A DNA stretch of 64,000 bases from Leisingera methylohalidivorans DSM 14336 (GCF_000511355.1 NC_023135.1:2196371-2260370); one strand, 5' to 3'; counted from the first letter of the stretch, positions 9,229 to 18,575 are shown. A program made the numbers and translations. Notes: generated from the letters alone by a model not told the origin.

Positions 9229-9989
9229 ACCCCTTCACCCGCGCCGCCACGGCGGCAGCCACCGCCCTCGCCCTGCTGAGCACCCCGGCGCAGGCGCTGG
9301 ACCTCAGCAATATGTCCGAAGCCGAACGCGACGCTTTCGGCGAACAGGTCCGCGCCTACCTGCTGGAAAACCCCGAGCTGATCCTGGAAGCGGTTGATCT
9401 GCTGGAGCAGCGCCAGCAACAGGCCGAAGCCGCCCGCGACGGCACGCTGGTCGCCGATAACCTGGAAGAGCTGCAGAACGATGGCTACTCCTGGGTCGGT
9501 GGCAATCCCGACGGCGACATCACCCTGGTTGAATTCATGGATTACCGCTGCGGCTACTGCCGCCGGGCCGCTCCCGAAGTGGCCAAGCTGCTGGAAAGCG
9601 ACGGCAATATCCGCCTGGTAATCAAGGAATTCCCGATCCTGGGCGAAGCCTCGGTGCTGTCGTCGCGCTTTGCCGTGGCAACGAAGCTGGTAGCGGGGAA
9701 CGAGGCCTACAAGCAGGTGCATGATGCGCTGATTGCGTTTGGCAGCGAGCCGAACGAGGTGGCCTTGCGCCGGATCGCGGACGGGCTGTCGTTGGATGGC
9801 GATGCGATCTTTGCCAGGATGGACAGCGAAGAGGTCACGGCCGAGCTGCGCCAGACCCGCGCACTTGCGCAGCGCATGGCGATTTCCGGCACCCCGACCT
9901 TTGTGCTCGGCAATGAGCTGCTGCGCGGCTTCTTGCCCGCCGATCAGATGGAGATCATGGTGGCTGAAATCCGCGACCAGCAAAGCTGA
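9225..9989 (+). CDS. DsbA-family thiol-disulfide oxidoreductase (ScsC/Com1-like)
   Basis: Periplasmic disulfide oxidase or isomerase. Residues 1-24 form a signal peptide. Residues 28-66 (SEAERDAFGEQVRAYLLENP and on) resemble the N-terminal helical segment that oligomerises ScsC-type proteins. The thioredoxin domain has the active site CGYC (C109, C112) and the cis-proline loop ISGTPTF near residue 228. It overlaps the upstream protease gene by 4 bases, which links it to envelope protein quality control. Whether it oxidises or isomerises depends on oligomerisation, which I cannot judge. Confidence 0.93.
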   Translation: MNPFTRAATAAATALALLSTPAQALDLSNMSEAERDAFGEQVRAYLLENPELILEAVDLLEQRQQQAEAARDGTLVADNLEELQNDGYSWVGGNPDGDITLVEFMDYRCGYCRRAAPEVAKLLESDGNIRLVIKEFPILGEASVLSSRFAVATKLVAGNEAYKQVHDALIAFGSEPNEVALRRIADGLSLDGDAIFARMDSEEVTAELRQTRALAQRMAISGTPTFVLGNELLRGFLPADQMEIMVAEIRDQQS

Positions 9990-10012
9990 CGCCTGACGTG
10001 GAACCGGCGGAA

Positions 10013-10056
10013 CCGGGGCTATGCCCCGGACTCCGGAGTATTCTCTCAAAGATGAA
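10013..10056 (+). repeat. Interspersed hairpin element, copy 1
   Basis: A hairpin with arms CCGGGGC and GCCCCGG (10013-10029) is followed by CCGGAGTATT and then AAAGATGAA (10033-10056). The same arrangement recurs near 32.7, 40.9, 50.4 and 57.0 kb. It lies between the convergent DsbA-like and ispG genes, where the hairpin may also act in transcript ending. Confidence 0.7.
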
Positions 10057-10087
10057 AGAGCGGGCAGTCTGAAGCAGGCCTGCGGGG

Positions 10088-11215
10088 TTATTCCGCTGCC
10101 TGCGCGGCCATTTCCGCTTCAATTTCCGAGGCCTTTTTCTCGACCTCTTCAACGATGTGGTCGACCATCTGTTCGTTGGACATTTTGTGGCTGGCCTTGC
10201 CCGCCAGATAGACCATGCCGGACCCCGCGCCGCCGCCGGTGAAGCCGACATCGGTCATCAGCGCCTCGCCCGGGCCGTTCACCACGCAGCCGATGATTGA
10301 AAGGCTCATCGGCGTGTGGATGTGGGCGAGGCGTTCCTCCAGCGTTTCCACCGTCTTGATCACATTGAACCCCTGGCGGGCGCAGCTGGGGCAGGAGATG
10401 ATATTGACGCCGCGGTGGCGCAGGCCGAGGGATTTGAGGATCTCAAAGCCCACTTTCACTTCCTCGACAGGATCGGCAGAGAGGCTGACGCGCAGGGTGT
10501 CGCCGATGCCCATCCACAGCAACTGGCCCAGGCCGATAGCGGATTTGATGGTGCCGGAGACAAAGCCGCCCGCCTCGGTGATGCCGAGGTGGATCGGCGC
10601 GTCGGTGGCTTCGGCCAGCTGCTGATAGGCGGCGGCGGACATGAACACATCCGAGGCTTTCACCGAGATCTTGAATTCGTGGAAATCGTGGTCCTGCAGG
10701 ATACGGATATGGTCGAGGCCGGATTCGACCATCGCTTCCGGGCAAGGCTCGCCGTATTTGTCCAGCAGGTGCTTTTCCAAGCTCCCGGCATTCACCCCGA
10801 TGCGGATCGAGCAGTTGTGGTCGCGTGCAGCCCTGATCACTTCGGAGACGCGTTTTTCGTCGCCGATGTTGCCCGGATTGATGCGCAGGCAGGCCGCACC
10901 CGCCTCGGCAGCCTCAATCCCGCGTTTGTAGTGGAAATGAATGTCGGCAACGATCGGCACCGGGCTTTCGCGCACAATCTCCTTCAGCGCCTTGGAGGAG
11001 GCCTCGTCCGGGACCGAGACCCGCACCAGATCCGCGCCTGCCTCTGCCGCGGCCTGGATCTGGGCGACGGTTCCGGCCACATCGGTGGTCAGCGTGTTGG
11101 TCATTGTCTGCACCGCAATCGGAGCATCGCCGCCGACGGGGACATTGCCGACATGGATCTGGCGGCTTTTGCGGCGCTCGATATGGCGCCAGGGGCGGAT
11201 GTGGTTCATCGACAT
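10088..11215 (-). CDS. ispG: 4-hydroxy-3-methylbut-2-en-1-yl diphosphate synthase (flavodoxin)
   Basis: Iron-sulfur enzyme of the MEP isoprenoid pathway; converts the cyclic diphosphate MEcPP to HMBPP. The TIM-barrel N-terminus starts [20 protein letters not shown], and the C-terminal [4Fe-4S] domain has [12 protein letters not shown] and [10 protein letters not shown] with the three cluster cysteines and the neighbouring glutamate. It is 375 residues long, the normal short bacterial form. Two ATG codons lie two codons apart (11215 and 11209) with no strong Shine-Dalgarno; the first is used here. It follows the RodZ-like gene by 114 bp on the same strand. Confidence 0.97.
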   Translation of the reverse strand: MSMNHIRPWRHIERRKSRQIHVGNVPVGGDAPIAVQTMTNTLTTDVAGTVAQIQAAAEAGADLVRVSVPDEASSKALKEIVRESPVPIVADIHFHYKRGIEAAEAGAACLRINPGNIGDEKRVSEVIRAARDHNCSIRIGVNAGSLEKHLLDKYGEPCPEAMVESGLDHIRILQDHDFHEFKISVKASDVFMSAAAYQQLAEATDAPIHLGITEAGGFVSGTIKSAIGLGQLLWMGIGDTLRVSLSADPVEEVKVGFEILKSLGLRHRGVNIISCPSCARQGFNVIKTVETLEERLAHIHTPMSLSIIGCVVNGPGEALMTDVGFTGGGAGSGMVYLAGKASHKMSNEQMVDHIVEEVEKKASEIEAEMAAQAAE

Positions 11216-11329
11216 GAGGAATGCGTCCCGGCTGGATCCTGTTAGCAGCTAGATACGTGCTGAGAGGCGGCGCTGCAATGGCAGCCCGCCCATTCCGGCA
11301 GGATTCGCCGGGCACATTTACGGGAACAG

Positions 11330-12535
11330 TTATTCGGCGGGCTGGTCCGCCTGCAGTTCGGCCACCAGGGTTGCAAGCGCTTCGTTGCGGCCATCGGCCA
11401 GATCAGCCAGCGCAAACCGGCCGGTGATCGCCTCCATCGACAGGTCGATGTTCTTGGACACCTGGCCGCGTTTTCCCACCGGTCCGAAATGTTCGCCGTT
11501 CACCGCAAAATAAATTGCGCTGCTTTCACCGGTGCGCAGGCGCGGAGCATCTTCGGTCAATGGCACCTCGAACCGCTGGCCCGCGTCCATGATGGTTTCC
11601 AGGATCACACTGCCGTCAGCCGCGGTGACCTGCACCCAGGACGGGCGCACTGCCACCATTTCGACGCCGGGTTCAACCTCGGCCACAACCTGCGGCACCT
11701 GCTGCAGCGGGCCTCCGCCCTCATACGGAAGGCTGGCTTCGGCAAAGGCCAGCGAGGGCGCTTCGGGTGAAGCAAAGTTGCCCAGGGTGGACGGGTCCAG
11801 GGTCGAAATCGGCGCATCGCGGGCTACCAGCACCGGCACATCCAGCGCCTGCGGACGGTAGAGCCGGTCCAGCGCCTCGGCTGCCGGATCGCGGGCGCCG
11901 TCGGCACCCGCCAGCACCGCGCTGTTGAGCGGGTCAAGATCAGCCAGCACCGCCGGGGTCTGATCCACTGGAGCGAACTGCACCTGCTGCACCTCTTTCA
12001 GGACCGCCCAGCCGCCATAGCCGATACCGCCGATCAGCGCTGCCAGCACCATCAGCGAGCCGACAGCCCGCGGTTCGATCTGGCTGAGAAAGCTGCAGGG
12101 GGCCGGAACAAACGGGGTGCGGGACGCGCCAAAGGCGTCGCCGCCCAGCCCGGTGGACGCTGCCGCCGGGCCGGCACCGGCCGGGCTGCGGCTGGAGGCC
12201 TTGGCAGACATGCCGTGGGCCACGGTAAAGCCGCTTTCGCGGCAGAAGTCCTGAAAGGCTTCTTCTGCGTCCATGTTCAGATAGCGCGCATAAGAACGCA
12301 CATACCCGGCGATGAAGCCGGGCGTGTCAAAGGCAGAAGGATCTGAATTCTCAATCGCGGCGATGTAGGACGCCTTGATCCGCAGCTCGCGCTGGACATC
12401 CAGCAACGATTTCCCCATCGTTGCCCGTTCACCGCGCATCACGTCGCCGAGCTTCAGTTCGAAATCGTCAAAACCCTTCGGCTCTGCCGTTCCGCCATGC
12501 TCTTCTTGCTTGCGCTGGGTGAAGCGCCCGATCAT
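11330..12535 (-). CDS. rodZ: RodZ-like cytoskeletal helix-turn-helix membrane protein
   Basis: Likely links the MreB cytoskeleton to the cell-wall elongation machinery. Residues 25-105 form an HTH_25 domain (KLGDVMRGERATMGKSLLDV, then YIAAIENSD). Residues 110-150 are a low-complexity linker, one membrane span lies at about 157-178, and the periplasmic C-terminal DUF4115-like domain (WVQVTAADGSVILE) occupies about 285-370. The 401-residue length fits alphaproteobacterial RodZ. Position upstream of ispG matches the rodZ-ispG order seen in many bacteria, which supports the name. Confidence 0.85.
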   Translation of the reverse strand: MIGRFTQRKQEEHGGTAEPKGFDDFELKLGDVMRGERATMGKSLLDVQRELRIKASYIAAIENSDPSAFDTPGFIAGYVRSYARYLNMDAEEAFQDFCRESGFTVAHGMSAKASSRSPAGAGPAAASTGLGGDAFGASRTPFVPAPCSFLSQIEPRAVGSLMVLAALIGGIGYGGWAVLKEVQQVQFAPVDQTPAVLADLDPLNSAVLAGADGARDPAAEALDRLYRPQALDVPVLVARDAPISTLDPSTLGNFASPEAPSLAFAEASLPYEGGGPLQQVPQVVAEVEPGVEMVAVRPSWVQVTAADGSVILETIMDAGQRFEVPLTEDAPRLRTGESSAIYFAVNGEHFGPVGKRGQVSKNIDLSMEAITGRFALADLADGRNEALATLVAELQADQPAE

Positions 12536-12664
12536 GCCTGATGTCCCATTTCTGCCTGCCGCAATCTGTTCAGGGCGGTGAAGGAATCACAGTTGCGACT
12601 CAGATCCGCTCATTGATTGGCAGCAGCGTAACACAGCAAAGGTATATTTACACTGATCAGTATG

Positions 12665-13894
12665 TTACCCGGCAAGTTCGGCACGATTCAGCGCACAATG
12701 CGACCACAATGAGTCCATTGCCTGGACCAGCGCGTCGATTTCCTTGGGGCCGTGCACCGGCGACGGGGTAAACCGCAGACGCTCGGTGCCGCGCGGCACG
12801 GTGGGGAAGTTGATCGGCTGCACGTAGAGGCCGTAATCCTCCAGCAGGTGGTCGGACAGCACCTTGGTGTGGACCGGGTTGCCGACAATCACCGGCACGA
12901 TGTGGCTGCCATGGTCGATGATCGGCAGGCCGAGGCCCTTGAGCCGCAGTTTCAATACCTTGGCCTGGTCCTGATGCTTGACGCGCAGGTTCTGCGCGCC
13001 TTTCAGATACGCAACCGAGGCCGCCGCCCCTGCCGCCACCGCAGGCGCCAGCGAGGTGGTGAAGATGAACCCCGGCGCATAAGAGCGGATCGCGTCGCAC
13101 ATTCTGGCCGAGGCCGCGATATAGCCGCCCATCACCCCGTAGGCCTTGGCAAGCGTGCCATTGATGATGTCGATGCGGTGCGCCAGGCGGTCGCGCTCGG
13201 TGACGCCGCCGCCGCGGGGTCCGTACATGCCAACAGCATGCACTTCGTCGATATAGGTCAGCGCGCCGAATTCATCCGCCAGATCGCAAAGCGCTTCGAT
13301 CGGCCCGAAATCGCCGTCCATCGAGTAGACCGATTCAAAGGCAATCAGCTTCGGCGCCTTGGGGTCGTCCGCTTCCAGCAGCTCGCGCAGATGGGCAAGG
13401 TCGTTGTGCCGGAAGATCCGCTTGGCGCCGCCGTTGCGGCGCACGCCCTCGATCATCGAGGCATGGTTCAACGCGTCGGAATAGATAATCAGCCCCGGGA
13501 ACAGCTTGGGCAGCGTGCTCAGCGTGGCATCATTGGCGATATAGGCCGAGGTGAACAGCAGCGATGCTTCCTTGCCGTGCAGATCGGCAAGCTCGGCCTC
13601 CAGCTGCTTGTGATACACTGTGGTGCCCGAGATATTGCGGGTGCCGCCCGAGCCTGCGCCGGTGGAATCGATCGCATCGTGCATCGCCTCCAGCACAACC
13701 GGATGCTGGCCCATGCCCAGATAGTCATTGCCGCACCAAACGGTGATGTCCTGTTCGCTGCCGTCCGGGCGGGTCCAGACCGCATGCGGGAAATGCCCCT
13801 TCTTGCGCTCGATATCGATGAAGGTCCGGTAACGGCCCTCGTCGTGAAGGCTGGCAATCGCTGCATCCAGTTTCGCGGTATAATCCACCGGCAT
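12665..13894 (-). CDS. hemA: 5-aminolevulinate synthase
   Basis: Condenses glycine with succinyl-CoA to make 5-aminolevulinate, the first step of tetrapyrrole synthesis in alphaproteobacteria. The alpha-oxoamine synthase fold is clear: [52 protein letters not shown], and the PLP lysine in [12 protein letters not shown]. It follows my recollection of Rhodobacter sphaeroides HemA closely over its whole length. The start at 13894 gives a 409-residue protein; an ATG at 13900 is a two-codon alternative, while the longer frame to 13996 has no supporting similarity. An FNR-like box lies about 150 bp upstream. Confidence 0.96.
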   Translation of the reverse strand: MPVDYTAKLDAAIASLHDEGRYRTFIDIERKKGHFPHAVWTRPDGSEQDITVWCGNDYLGMGQHPVVLEAMHDAIDSTGAGSGGTRNISGTTVYHKQLEAELADLHGKEASLLFTSAYIANDATLSTLPKLFPGLIIYSDALNHASMIEGVRRNGGAKRIFRHNDLAHLRELLEADDPKAPKLIAFESVYSMDGDFGPIEALCDLADEFGALTYIDEVHAVGMYGPRGGGVTERDRLAHRIDIINGTLAKAYGVMGGYIAASARMCDAIRSYAPGFIFTTSLAPAVAAGAAASVAYLKGAQNLRVKHQDQAKVLKLRLKGLGLPIIDHGSHIVPVIVGNPVHTKVLSDHLLEDYGLYVQPINFPTVPRGTERLRFTPSPVHGPKEIDALVQAMDSLWSHCALNRAELAG

Positions 13895-14272
13895 CTCCAT
13901 GGCTTCATGCGGCCCCGGGGGCACGCGGCTGTGTAAAGGGCACGGCCTTCTGGCGATGCGGCCACATTCACGGTCCGGAATGAATACCGCAGGCACCCGC
14001 TTCGATCAACTGCATACGCGCAGCCCTTGGTGCGCAACATTGATGCAGGTCAAATAAAACTTAAACAGGGCGGCGGCAACAACACCTGCGCCAAACCGCC
14101 CCCCGTTTGCGGCGCATTTACAGCCCTTCCGGCCGCAAATGTGCAGGATCGGAAACCTGCCGCCCCGGAAAAAACAAGAGAAATCCCGCCCTTCCCCCAC
14201 TGGCCCCTGTTCCGGGCCGCTGCTAGGGTCTGCGGCAAATTGCCCGCAACCGGACACGCAGGAGAATGAAAC
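13895..14272. other. Divergent regulatory region of hemA and the M20 peptidase
   Basis: This 378-bp spacer separates two divergent genes. It contains the FNR-like box at 14040-14053. The segment from 14054 to 14260 is otherwise featureless. GGAGA at 14261-14265 is the ribosome binding site of the rightward gene. I see no small gene. Confidence 0.6.
14040..14053. promoter_or_regulatory. Candidate FnrL/FNR box upstream of hemA
   Basis: TTGAT-GCAG-GTCAA matches the FNR consensus TTGAT-N4-ATCAA at 9 of 10 defined positions. It lies 146 bp upstream of the hemA start. Oxygen control of hemA through FnrL is established in Rhodobacter sphaeroides, so the location makes sense. Binding here is an inference. 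Confidence 0.6.
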
Positions 14273-15664
14273 ATGGCACTGAATGATGTTCTGGACCGGA
14301 TCGACACAGAGCTGGACGCCGCCACCGAACGGCTGATGGACCTGCTTCGGATCCAGTCGATTTCCACCGATCCCGCCTTCAAGGCGGACTGTGACAAAGC
14401 CGCCGACTGGCTGGTCGCGGACCTCAATGCCATCGGCATCACCGCGGAAAAACGCGAAACCCCCGGCCATCCGATGGTGGTTGGCCATGTGGGCGAGGAA
14501 AACGCCGACGCGCCGCATGTGCTGTTCTACGGCCATTATGATGTGCAGCCGGTCGATCCGCTGGAGCTGTGGAACAGGCCGCCGTTCGAGCCGCAGCTGG
14601 AGGAAACCCCGAACGGCACCGTGATCCGCGGCCGCGGCGCGTCGGACGATAAGGGCCAGCTGATGACCTTTGTCGAGGCCTGCCGCGCCTGGAAAGCGGT
14701 CAACGGCTCCCTGCCCTGCCGCATCACCTTCTTCTTTGAAGGCGAAGAGGAATCCGGCTCGCCCTCGCTGATCCCCTTCATGGAGGCCAACGCAGAAGAG
14801 CTGAAGGCCGACCTCGCGCTGATCTGCGACACTTCTATGGTGTCGCGCGGGGTGCCGTCGATTTCCTCCCAGCTGCGCGGCATGCTGAAGGATGAGTTTA
14901 CGATTGTCGGCCCGCGCATCGATCTGCACTCCGGCCACTACGGCGGCCCCGGCCTGAACCCGCTGCGCACACTGTCGGAAATCGTCGCCTCCTTTTATGA
15001 CAATGAGACCGGCCGGGTGGCTGTCGACGGTTTCTACGAAGGCGTGCATGAAGTCCCCGAGGATCAGCTTCGCCAGTGGCAGAACTGCGGCTTTGACGAG
15101 GCCGGGTATCTGAATTCAGTCGGCTACTCACAGCCGCATGGCGAAAAGGCCTATTCCACCCTGGAACAGCAATGGGCCCGCCCGACGCTGGAGGTGAACG
15201 GCCTCTGGGGCGGCTACAACGGCGCCGGCTCCAAAACCGTGATCCCGTCCGAAGCGCATTGCAAGATCACCTGCCGCCTGGTCGGCGACATGGATCCCGA
15301 CGCCCTGCGCAGCAAGATCCGCAAACACGTCGAAGACCGTCTGCCCGCGGATGCTTCGGTGCGCTGGAACAATGATCTGGAAGGCTCCCCGGCCGCGGTG
15401 ATGAACATCGCCCGCCCCGAGTTCGAGGCCGCCCGCACAGCCCTGTCGGACGAGTGGCAGCGCGAAGCGGTATTCTGCGGCATGGGCGGCTCGATCCCGA
15501 TTGCCGGCTTCTTCTCGTCGATCCTGGGCATGGACGCGATGCTGATCGGCTTTGCCAATGACGACGACGCGATCCATTCGCCGAACGAGAAATACGACCT
15601 GAAGAGCTTCCACAAGGGCATCCGCTCCTGGGCCCGTGTCCTGGACGCCCTGTCGCGCAAGTAA
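14273..15664 (+). CDS. M20 family metallopeptidase (dipeptidase)
   Basis: Cytoplasmic zinc hydrolase that cleaves dipeptides or N-acyl amino acids. The metal sites are visible in FYGHYDVQPVDP, RGASDDKGQ, EGEEESGSPSL and, near the C-terminus, AIHSPNEKYDL; a dimerisation domain lies between (HSGHYGGPGLNP). The length of 463 residues is typical of the dipeptidase branch. GGAGA is 8-9 bases before the ATG. The substrate cannot be assigned. A hairpin follows at 15670. Confidence 0.92.
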   Translation: MALNDVLDRIDTELDAATERLMDLLRIQSISTDPAFKADCDKAADWLVADLNAIGITAEKRETPGHPMVVGHVGEENADAPHVLFYGHYDVQPVDPLELWNRPPFEPQLEETPNGTVIRGRGASDDKGQLMTFVEACRAWKAVNGSLPCRITFFFEGEEESGSPSLIPFMEANAEELKADLALICDTSMVSRGVPSISSQLRGMLKDEFTIVGPRIDLHSGHYGGPGLNPLRTLSEIVASFYDNETGRVAVDGFYEGVHEVPEDQLRQWQNCGFDEAGYLNSVGYSQPHGEKAYSTLEQQWARPTLEVNGLWGGYNGAGSKTVIPSEAHCKITCRLVGDMDPDALRSKIRKHVEDRLPADASVRWNNDLEGSPAAVMNIARPEFEAARTALSDEWQREAVFCGMGGSIPIAGFFSSILGMDAMLIGFANDDDAIHSPNEKYDLKSFHKGIRSWARVLDALSRK

Positions 15665-15669
15665 CTGCA

Positions 15670-15702
15670 AACGGGCGGACGCTCTTCGGGGCTCCGCCCG
15701 TT
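15670..15702 (+). terminator. Probable terminator after the M20 peptidase gene
   Basis: Arms AACGGGCGGA and TCCGCCCGTT form a perfect 10-bp stem 5 bases after the stop codon. The T-tract after it is short (TT), so the efficiency is uncertain. The rest of the spacer up to 15967 shows nothing I can name. Confidence 0.6.
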
Positions 15703-15967
15703 CAGCCCTGAAAGGCGCCAAGGAACGCTATCGCGTTTCTTGCGGCAGCCTGATCGCCCCAGTCCGGGAGCAGCAGCAAGATCAGTCAATTCCGGTGGGG
15801 TTTGCTGGCGATGCCGGCCCCCCGGCGCAAAAAACACGGCAATCGGATGCCGCAGGCGCTGCGGTTATTGTTCAAACGCCAGGCCGAACAAGGGCCGGAG
15901 GGTTCGCCCCCTTGCCCCCATGCCCCGGCCGCTTGCACCTGGCCCTGCTGTGCGCCAAACTGGCGTC

Positions 15968-16357
15968 ATGACGGAAAAGAAAATAGCCGAAGGCCCGCAT
16001 CTGGCCGAAATTCTTGCCTTGGAAACCAAGGTCTGGGAGGCGCTTGTCGCTGGCGATCCCGAGGCGGATGGACGGCTGCTGTCGGAGGACTTCCTCGGCG
16101 TCTATCCCAGCGGCTTTTCAGACAAGGCAGGCCATTGCGGGCAACTGAAAGACGGGCCGGTGATGGCGCAATACCGGCTGAGTGATGCGCAACTGCGCAT
16201 CATTACAGAGCGTGCAGCACTGCTGTCCTACCGCGCGCGGTACTGCCCTGCGGGCAGCGGCCATTGGCAGGTCATGCTGATCTCCTCGCTATGGGAGGAG
16301 AGCACAGCAGGCTGGATCAACACATTCAGCCAGGACACTCCGGAAACCGGAGCGTAA
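15968..16357 (+). CDS. DUF4440/SnoaL-like small protein
   Basis: A 129-residue protein of the NTF2-like cone fold by pattern: an amphipathic helix (AEILALETKVWEALVAGDPEA), then LLSEDFLGVYPSGF, then beta strands ending GHWQVMLISSLW. Family members include ketosteroid-isomerase-like and unknown proteins; no catalytic residue set can be named. The ATG at 15968 was chosen because the longer frame from 15740 begins with Arg/Pro-rich sequence unlike protein. No strong Shine-Dalgarno is visible. It precedes the tRNA cluster. Confidence 0.75.
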   Translation: MTEKKIAEGPHLAEILALETKVWEALVAGDPEADGRLLSEDFLGVYPSGFSDKAGHCGQLKDGPVMAQYRLSDAQLRIITERAALLSYRARYCPAGSGHWQVMLISSLWEESTAGWINTFSQDTPETGA

Positions 16358-16400
16358 CCTGCAGGCCAGTTGCGGTTTTGCATAACAAATCGGGAGAAAG

Positions 16401-16477
16401 TGGCGCGGTTGACGGGGCTCGAACCCGCGACCCCCGGCGTGACAGGCCGGTACTCTAACCAGCTGAGCTACAACCGC
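16401..16477 (-). tRNA. tRNA-Asp (GTC), copy 1
   Basis: 77 bases including the encoded CCA. The anticodon stem-loop reads CGGCCTGTCACGCCGG on the minus strand, so the anticodon is GTC. The T-loop has GGTTCGAGCC. It differs from the other two copies at one base in the D-arm (CAGCTGG instead of CAGTTGG). Confidence 0.98.
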
Positions 16478-16557
16478 GCGTTTGCCTTTCGGCGGCCGTT
16501 GCCGGCCAATGTTCCCCTCCGGGGCGGTCCCTGTGATGCCAGGGCGGCAGGCGAAAG

Positions 16558-16634
16558 TGGCGCGGTTGACGGGGCTCGAACCCGCGACCCCCGGCGTGAC
16601 AGGCCGGTACTCTAACCAACTGAGCTACAACCGC
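16558..16634 (-). tRNA. tRNA-Asp (GTC), copy 2
   Basis: 77 bases with encoded CCA and the same GTC anticodon loop as its neighbours; the body is identical to copy 3. The spacers on both sides share a GTTCCCCTCCGGGGCGG segment, which suggests tandem duplication of tRNA plus flank. Confidence 0.98.
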
Positions 16635-16716
16635 ATTTTCGCCTTGCGGCGGACTGTTTCCAGTCCAGTTCCCCTCCGGGGCGGATCCTGTATTACCCCA
16701 GGACAGGGTGCAGCGG

Positions 16717-16793
16717 TGGCGCGGTTGACGGGGCTCGAACCCGCGACCCCCGGCGTGACAGGCCGGTACTCTAACCAACTGAGCTACAACCGC
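16717..16793 (-). tRNA. tRNA-Asp (GTC), copy 3
   Basis: 77 bases with encoded CCA and anticodon GTC. It is the first of the three in the direction of transcription. The 200 bp upstream, to the tRNA-Val at 16994, are AT-richer and probably contain the cluster promoter. Confidence 0.98.
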
Positions 16794-16993
16794 CCGCTGC
16801 ACGTTCAGCATCGCTGCTGAATGTTGGGCTGTAATATTCCCACCCCCTTGAACCGTCAAGCAGTGTTTTGCCTTTTTCGGGACTTTCCCCCAAAAAAATA
16901 ACCACGGCCCGGTAACTCTTTGAAACATATAGAAAAAACGCGATGCGGACACGCCAATCCGTGTCTTGGAACGGTCAAACTGCAAGGCGGGGA

Positions 16994-17069
<76 letters not shown>

Positions 17070-17144
17070 GGTAGGCGGGGATTTAGACAATGCCGCCGGT
17101 CAGCGCAAGAGGAAAACGAAGATTTTTTCACCCGGCGCGCCGGA

Positions 17145-17714
17145 TCATTCCAAAACGGTTTCCGCCCCGTTTTCCAGCACATAAACGCACCCCTGCCCGT
17201 TCGGCAGCGCCGCCATCCTGTCACGGGGCAGGCCGCAGATGATACCGCGCATCACCTGCCCCAAAAGACCGTGCGCCACCACCACGGTCGGCCCGGTCAG
17301 CGCCTGCATGAAGTCCAGAATGCGGCCATGAAAACTTGCATAGCCCTCGCCGCCCGGCGCCTCGCAGAACAGGTCCAGATTGCGCGGGTTGGCGCCATGG
17401 ATCTGCGGGAACCGCTGCGCGACATCCTGCAGCGTCAAGCCCTGAAACACACCGGCATAGGCCTCCGCCAGGCGCGGGTCGGTCACGAACGGCGCCCCCC
17501 TCAAAGCGATATCCGCGGTCTGCTGGGCCCGGCCCAGCGGGGACGCAAAGCAGGCCGGTTTCCGCGCCAGCACCGGCGCTATCAGTCCGGCCTGCCGGCG
17601 GGCGTGTTCAATGCCCAGCGGTGTCAGCGGTGATTCCAGCTGCCCCTGAATGCGGTGCTCTGCATTCCACTCGGTCTGCCCGTGCCGCAGCAGCCAGATT
17701 TTCGGAAACTGCAT
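17145..17714 (-). CDS. Histidine phosphatase family protein
   Basis: Phosphoglycerate-mutase-like phosphatase using a phosphohistidine intermediate. The catalytic motif LLRHGQTEWN is at residues 8-17, followed by QGQLESPLTPLG, the second arginine in ASPLGRAQQTA, and the second catalytic histidine in VVAHGLLGQ. The protein has 189 residues. The start at 17714 (MQFPKIW) places the motif at the usual distance from the N-terminus; the longer frame to 17768 adds 18 unlikely residues. The substrate is unknown; broad-specificity phosphatases and alpha-ribazole phosphatases share this pattern. Confidence 0.9.
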   Translation of the reverse strand: MQFPKIWLLRHGQTEWNAEHRIQGQLESPLTPLGIEHARRQAGLIAPVLARKPACFASPLGRAQQTADIALRGAPFVTDPRLAEAYAGVFQGLTLQDVAQRFPQIHGANPRNLDLFCEAPGGEGYASFHGRILDFMQALTGPTVVVAHGLLGQVMRGIICGLPRDRMAALPNGQGCVYVLENGAETVLE

Positions 17715-17787
17715 CGCATGCCCCCTGCCCGGTTCCACGCCAAAGTGGTAGCGGCAAGGCGGGAGCAACGGAACCCCGGAAACAAGA

Positions 17788-17819
17788 AAAGGCGCTCAAC
17801 CGGGTCCGGGAGCGCCTTT
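17788..17819 (-). terminator. Terminator after tRNA-Val(CAC)
   Basis: Read on the minus strand, arms AAAGGCGCTC and GAGCGCCTTT form a stem followed by TTCTTGTTT. It lies 10 bases downstream of the tRNA 3' end. Confidence 0.75.
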
Positions 17820-17828
17820 CAGGAATAA

Positions 17829-17903
17829 TGGTGGGTGATAAGAGATTTGAACTCCTGACATCTTCGATGTGAACGAAGCGCTCTACCACTGAGCTAATCA
17901 CCC
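17829..17903 (-). tRNA. tRNA-Val (CAC)
   Basis: 75 bases with encoded CCA. The anticodon arm is CTTCG-TTCACAT-CGAAG, giving anticodon CAC. The D-arm is one base shorter than in the TAC tRNA. A terminator hairpin follows directly. Confidence 0.97.
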
Positions 17904-17916
17904 GTGAGGCAGGCTT

Positions 17917-18441
17917 TTACCCGTCCGATGCGGCCTCTGCAAGAGGGTCTTTGGAAGAATTTCCGGCTTCTCCGGAATTTTCTACCGCCGCATTTTTTGT
18001 GACCGCAGGCTGGCGCAGCTTGCACACGAATACTTTGCCGTTGCTGCGTTCCTGACTGCGGTTGATGCGCAGTTTCCCGAACGGTTTGAGGTTCAGCTCA
18101 CGGCCTCCGGCCACGGCCTCGCCCAGCAGCGCCAGAACCGCTTCGACCACCGGCTTTGCGTCCTTCTTCTTAACGCCCGAGCGTTCAACCGCCAGTCCCA
18201 CCAGTTCCTTCTTGTTCAGCGCCGGTGCGGCTACAACCGGCGAAGCCGCTGCAACAACCACCGGTTCCGGCGCGGCAGGCGCTCCGGCGGGCGATTTCAC
18301 CGCCGGCGGCGTGCCCGTCCCGGGTTTCGCAGCCGGCGCCCCGGCGGTGGACCCCGTCAGCGTGCCGGCCTTGCGGCCAGGTGCCTTGCCCGCGCCGGAC
18401 CTGCGCGCGGATGTGCTGCTTTTGCTGGTTTCTCGTGCCAT
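17917..18441 (-). CDS. HU-family DNA-binding protein with long Ala/Pro/Lys-rich N-terminal tail
   Basis: Nucleoid-associated DNA-binding protein. Residues 77-146 match the HU/IHF fold: NKKELVGLAVERSGVKKKDA, then VVEAVLALLGEAVAGGRELN, then KPFGKLRINRSQ. Residues 1-75 are a low-complexity tail with ARRSGAGKAPGRKAGT and repeated PAAxP pieces, like a histone H1 tail, and the last 25 residues are acidic or polar. The start at 18441 (MARETSK) follows GGGGCATAAA; the longer frame has no protein-like sequence. Ordinary HU has about 90 residues, so this 174-residue form is a tailed variant. Confidence 0.85.
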   Translation of the reverse strand: MARETSKSSTSARRSGAGKAPGRKAGTLTGSTAGAPAAKPGTGTPPAVKSPAGAPAAPEPVVVAAASPVVAAPALNKKELVGLAVERSGVKKKDAKPVVEAVLALLGEAVAGGRELNLKPFGKLRINRSQERSNGKVFVCKLRQPAVTKNAAVENSGEAGNSSKDPLAEAASDG

Positions 18442-18575
18442 TTTATGCCCCGCAATCCTGTTATCCGCCCTGCATCGGCTTCTGAGCTGCCACGCGCTGT
18501 TGCGGGCGGCAGCCAGGCGTGCGGGCCTGCTCTGTACCTGCAGCCTAACACATGCAGCCCCCCGGCGTGAACCGG

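Noticed and set aside
16401..16793. CRISPR-like array of regularly spaced repeats
   Set aside because: The repeats are 77-base tRNA-Asp genes with encoded CCA; the spacers are related to one another.
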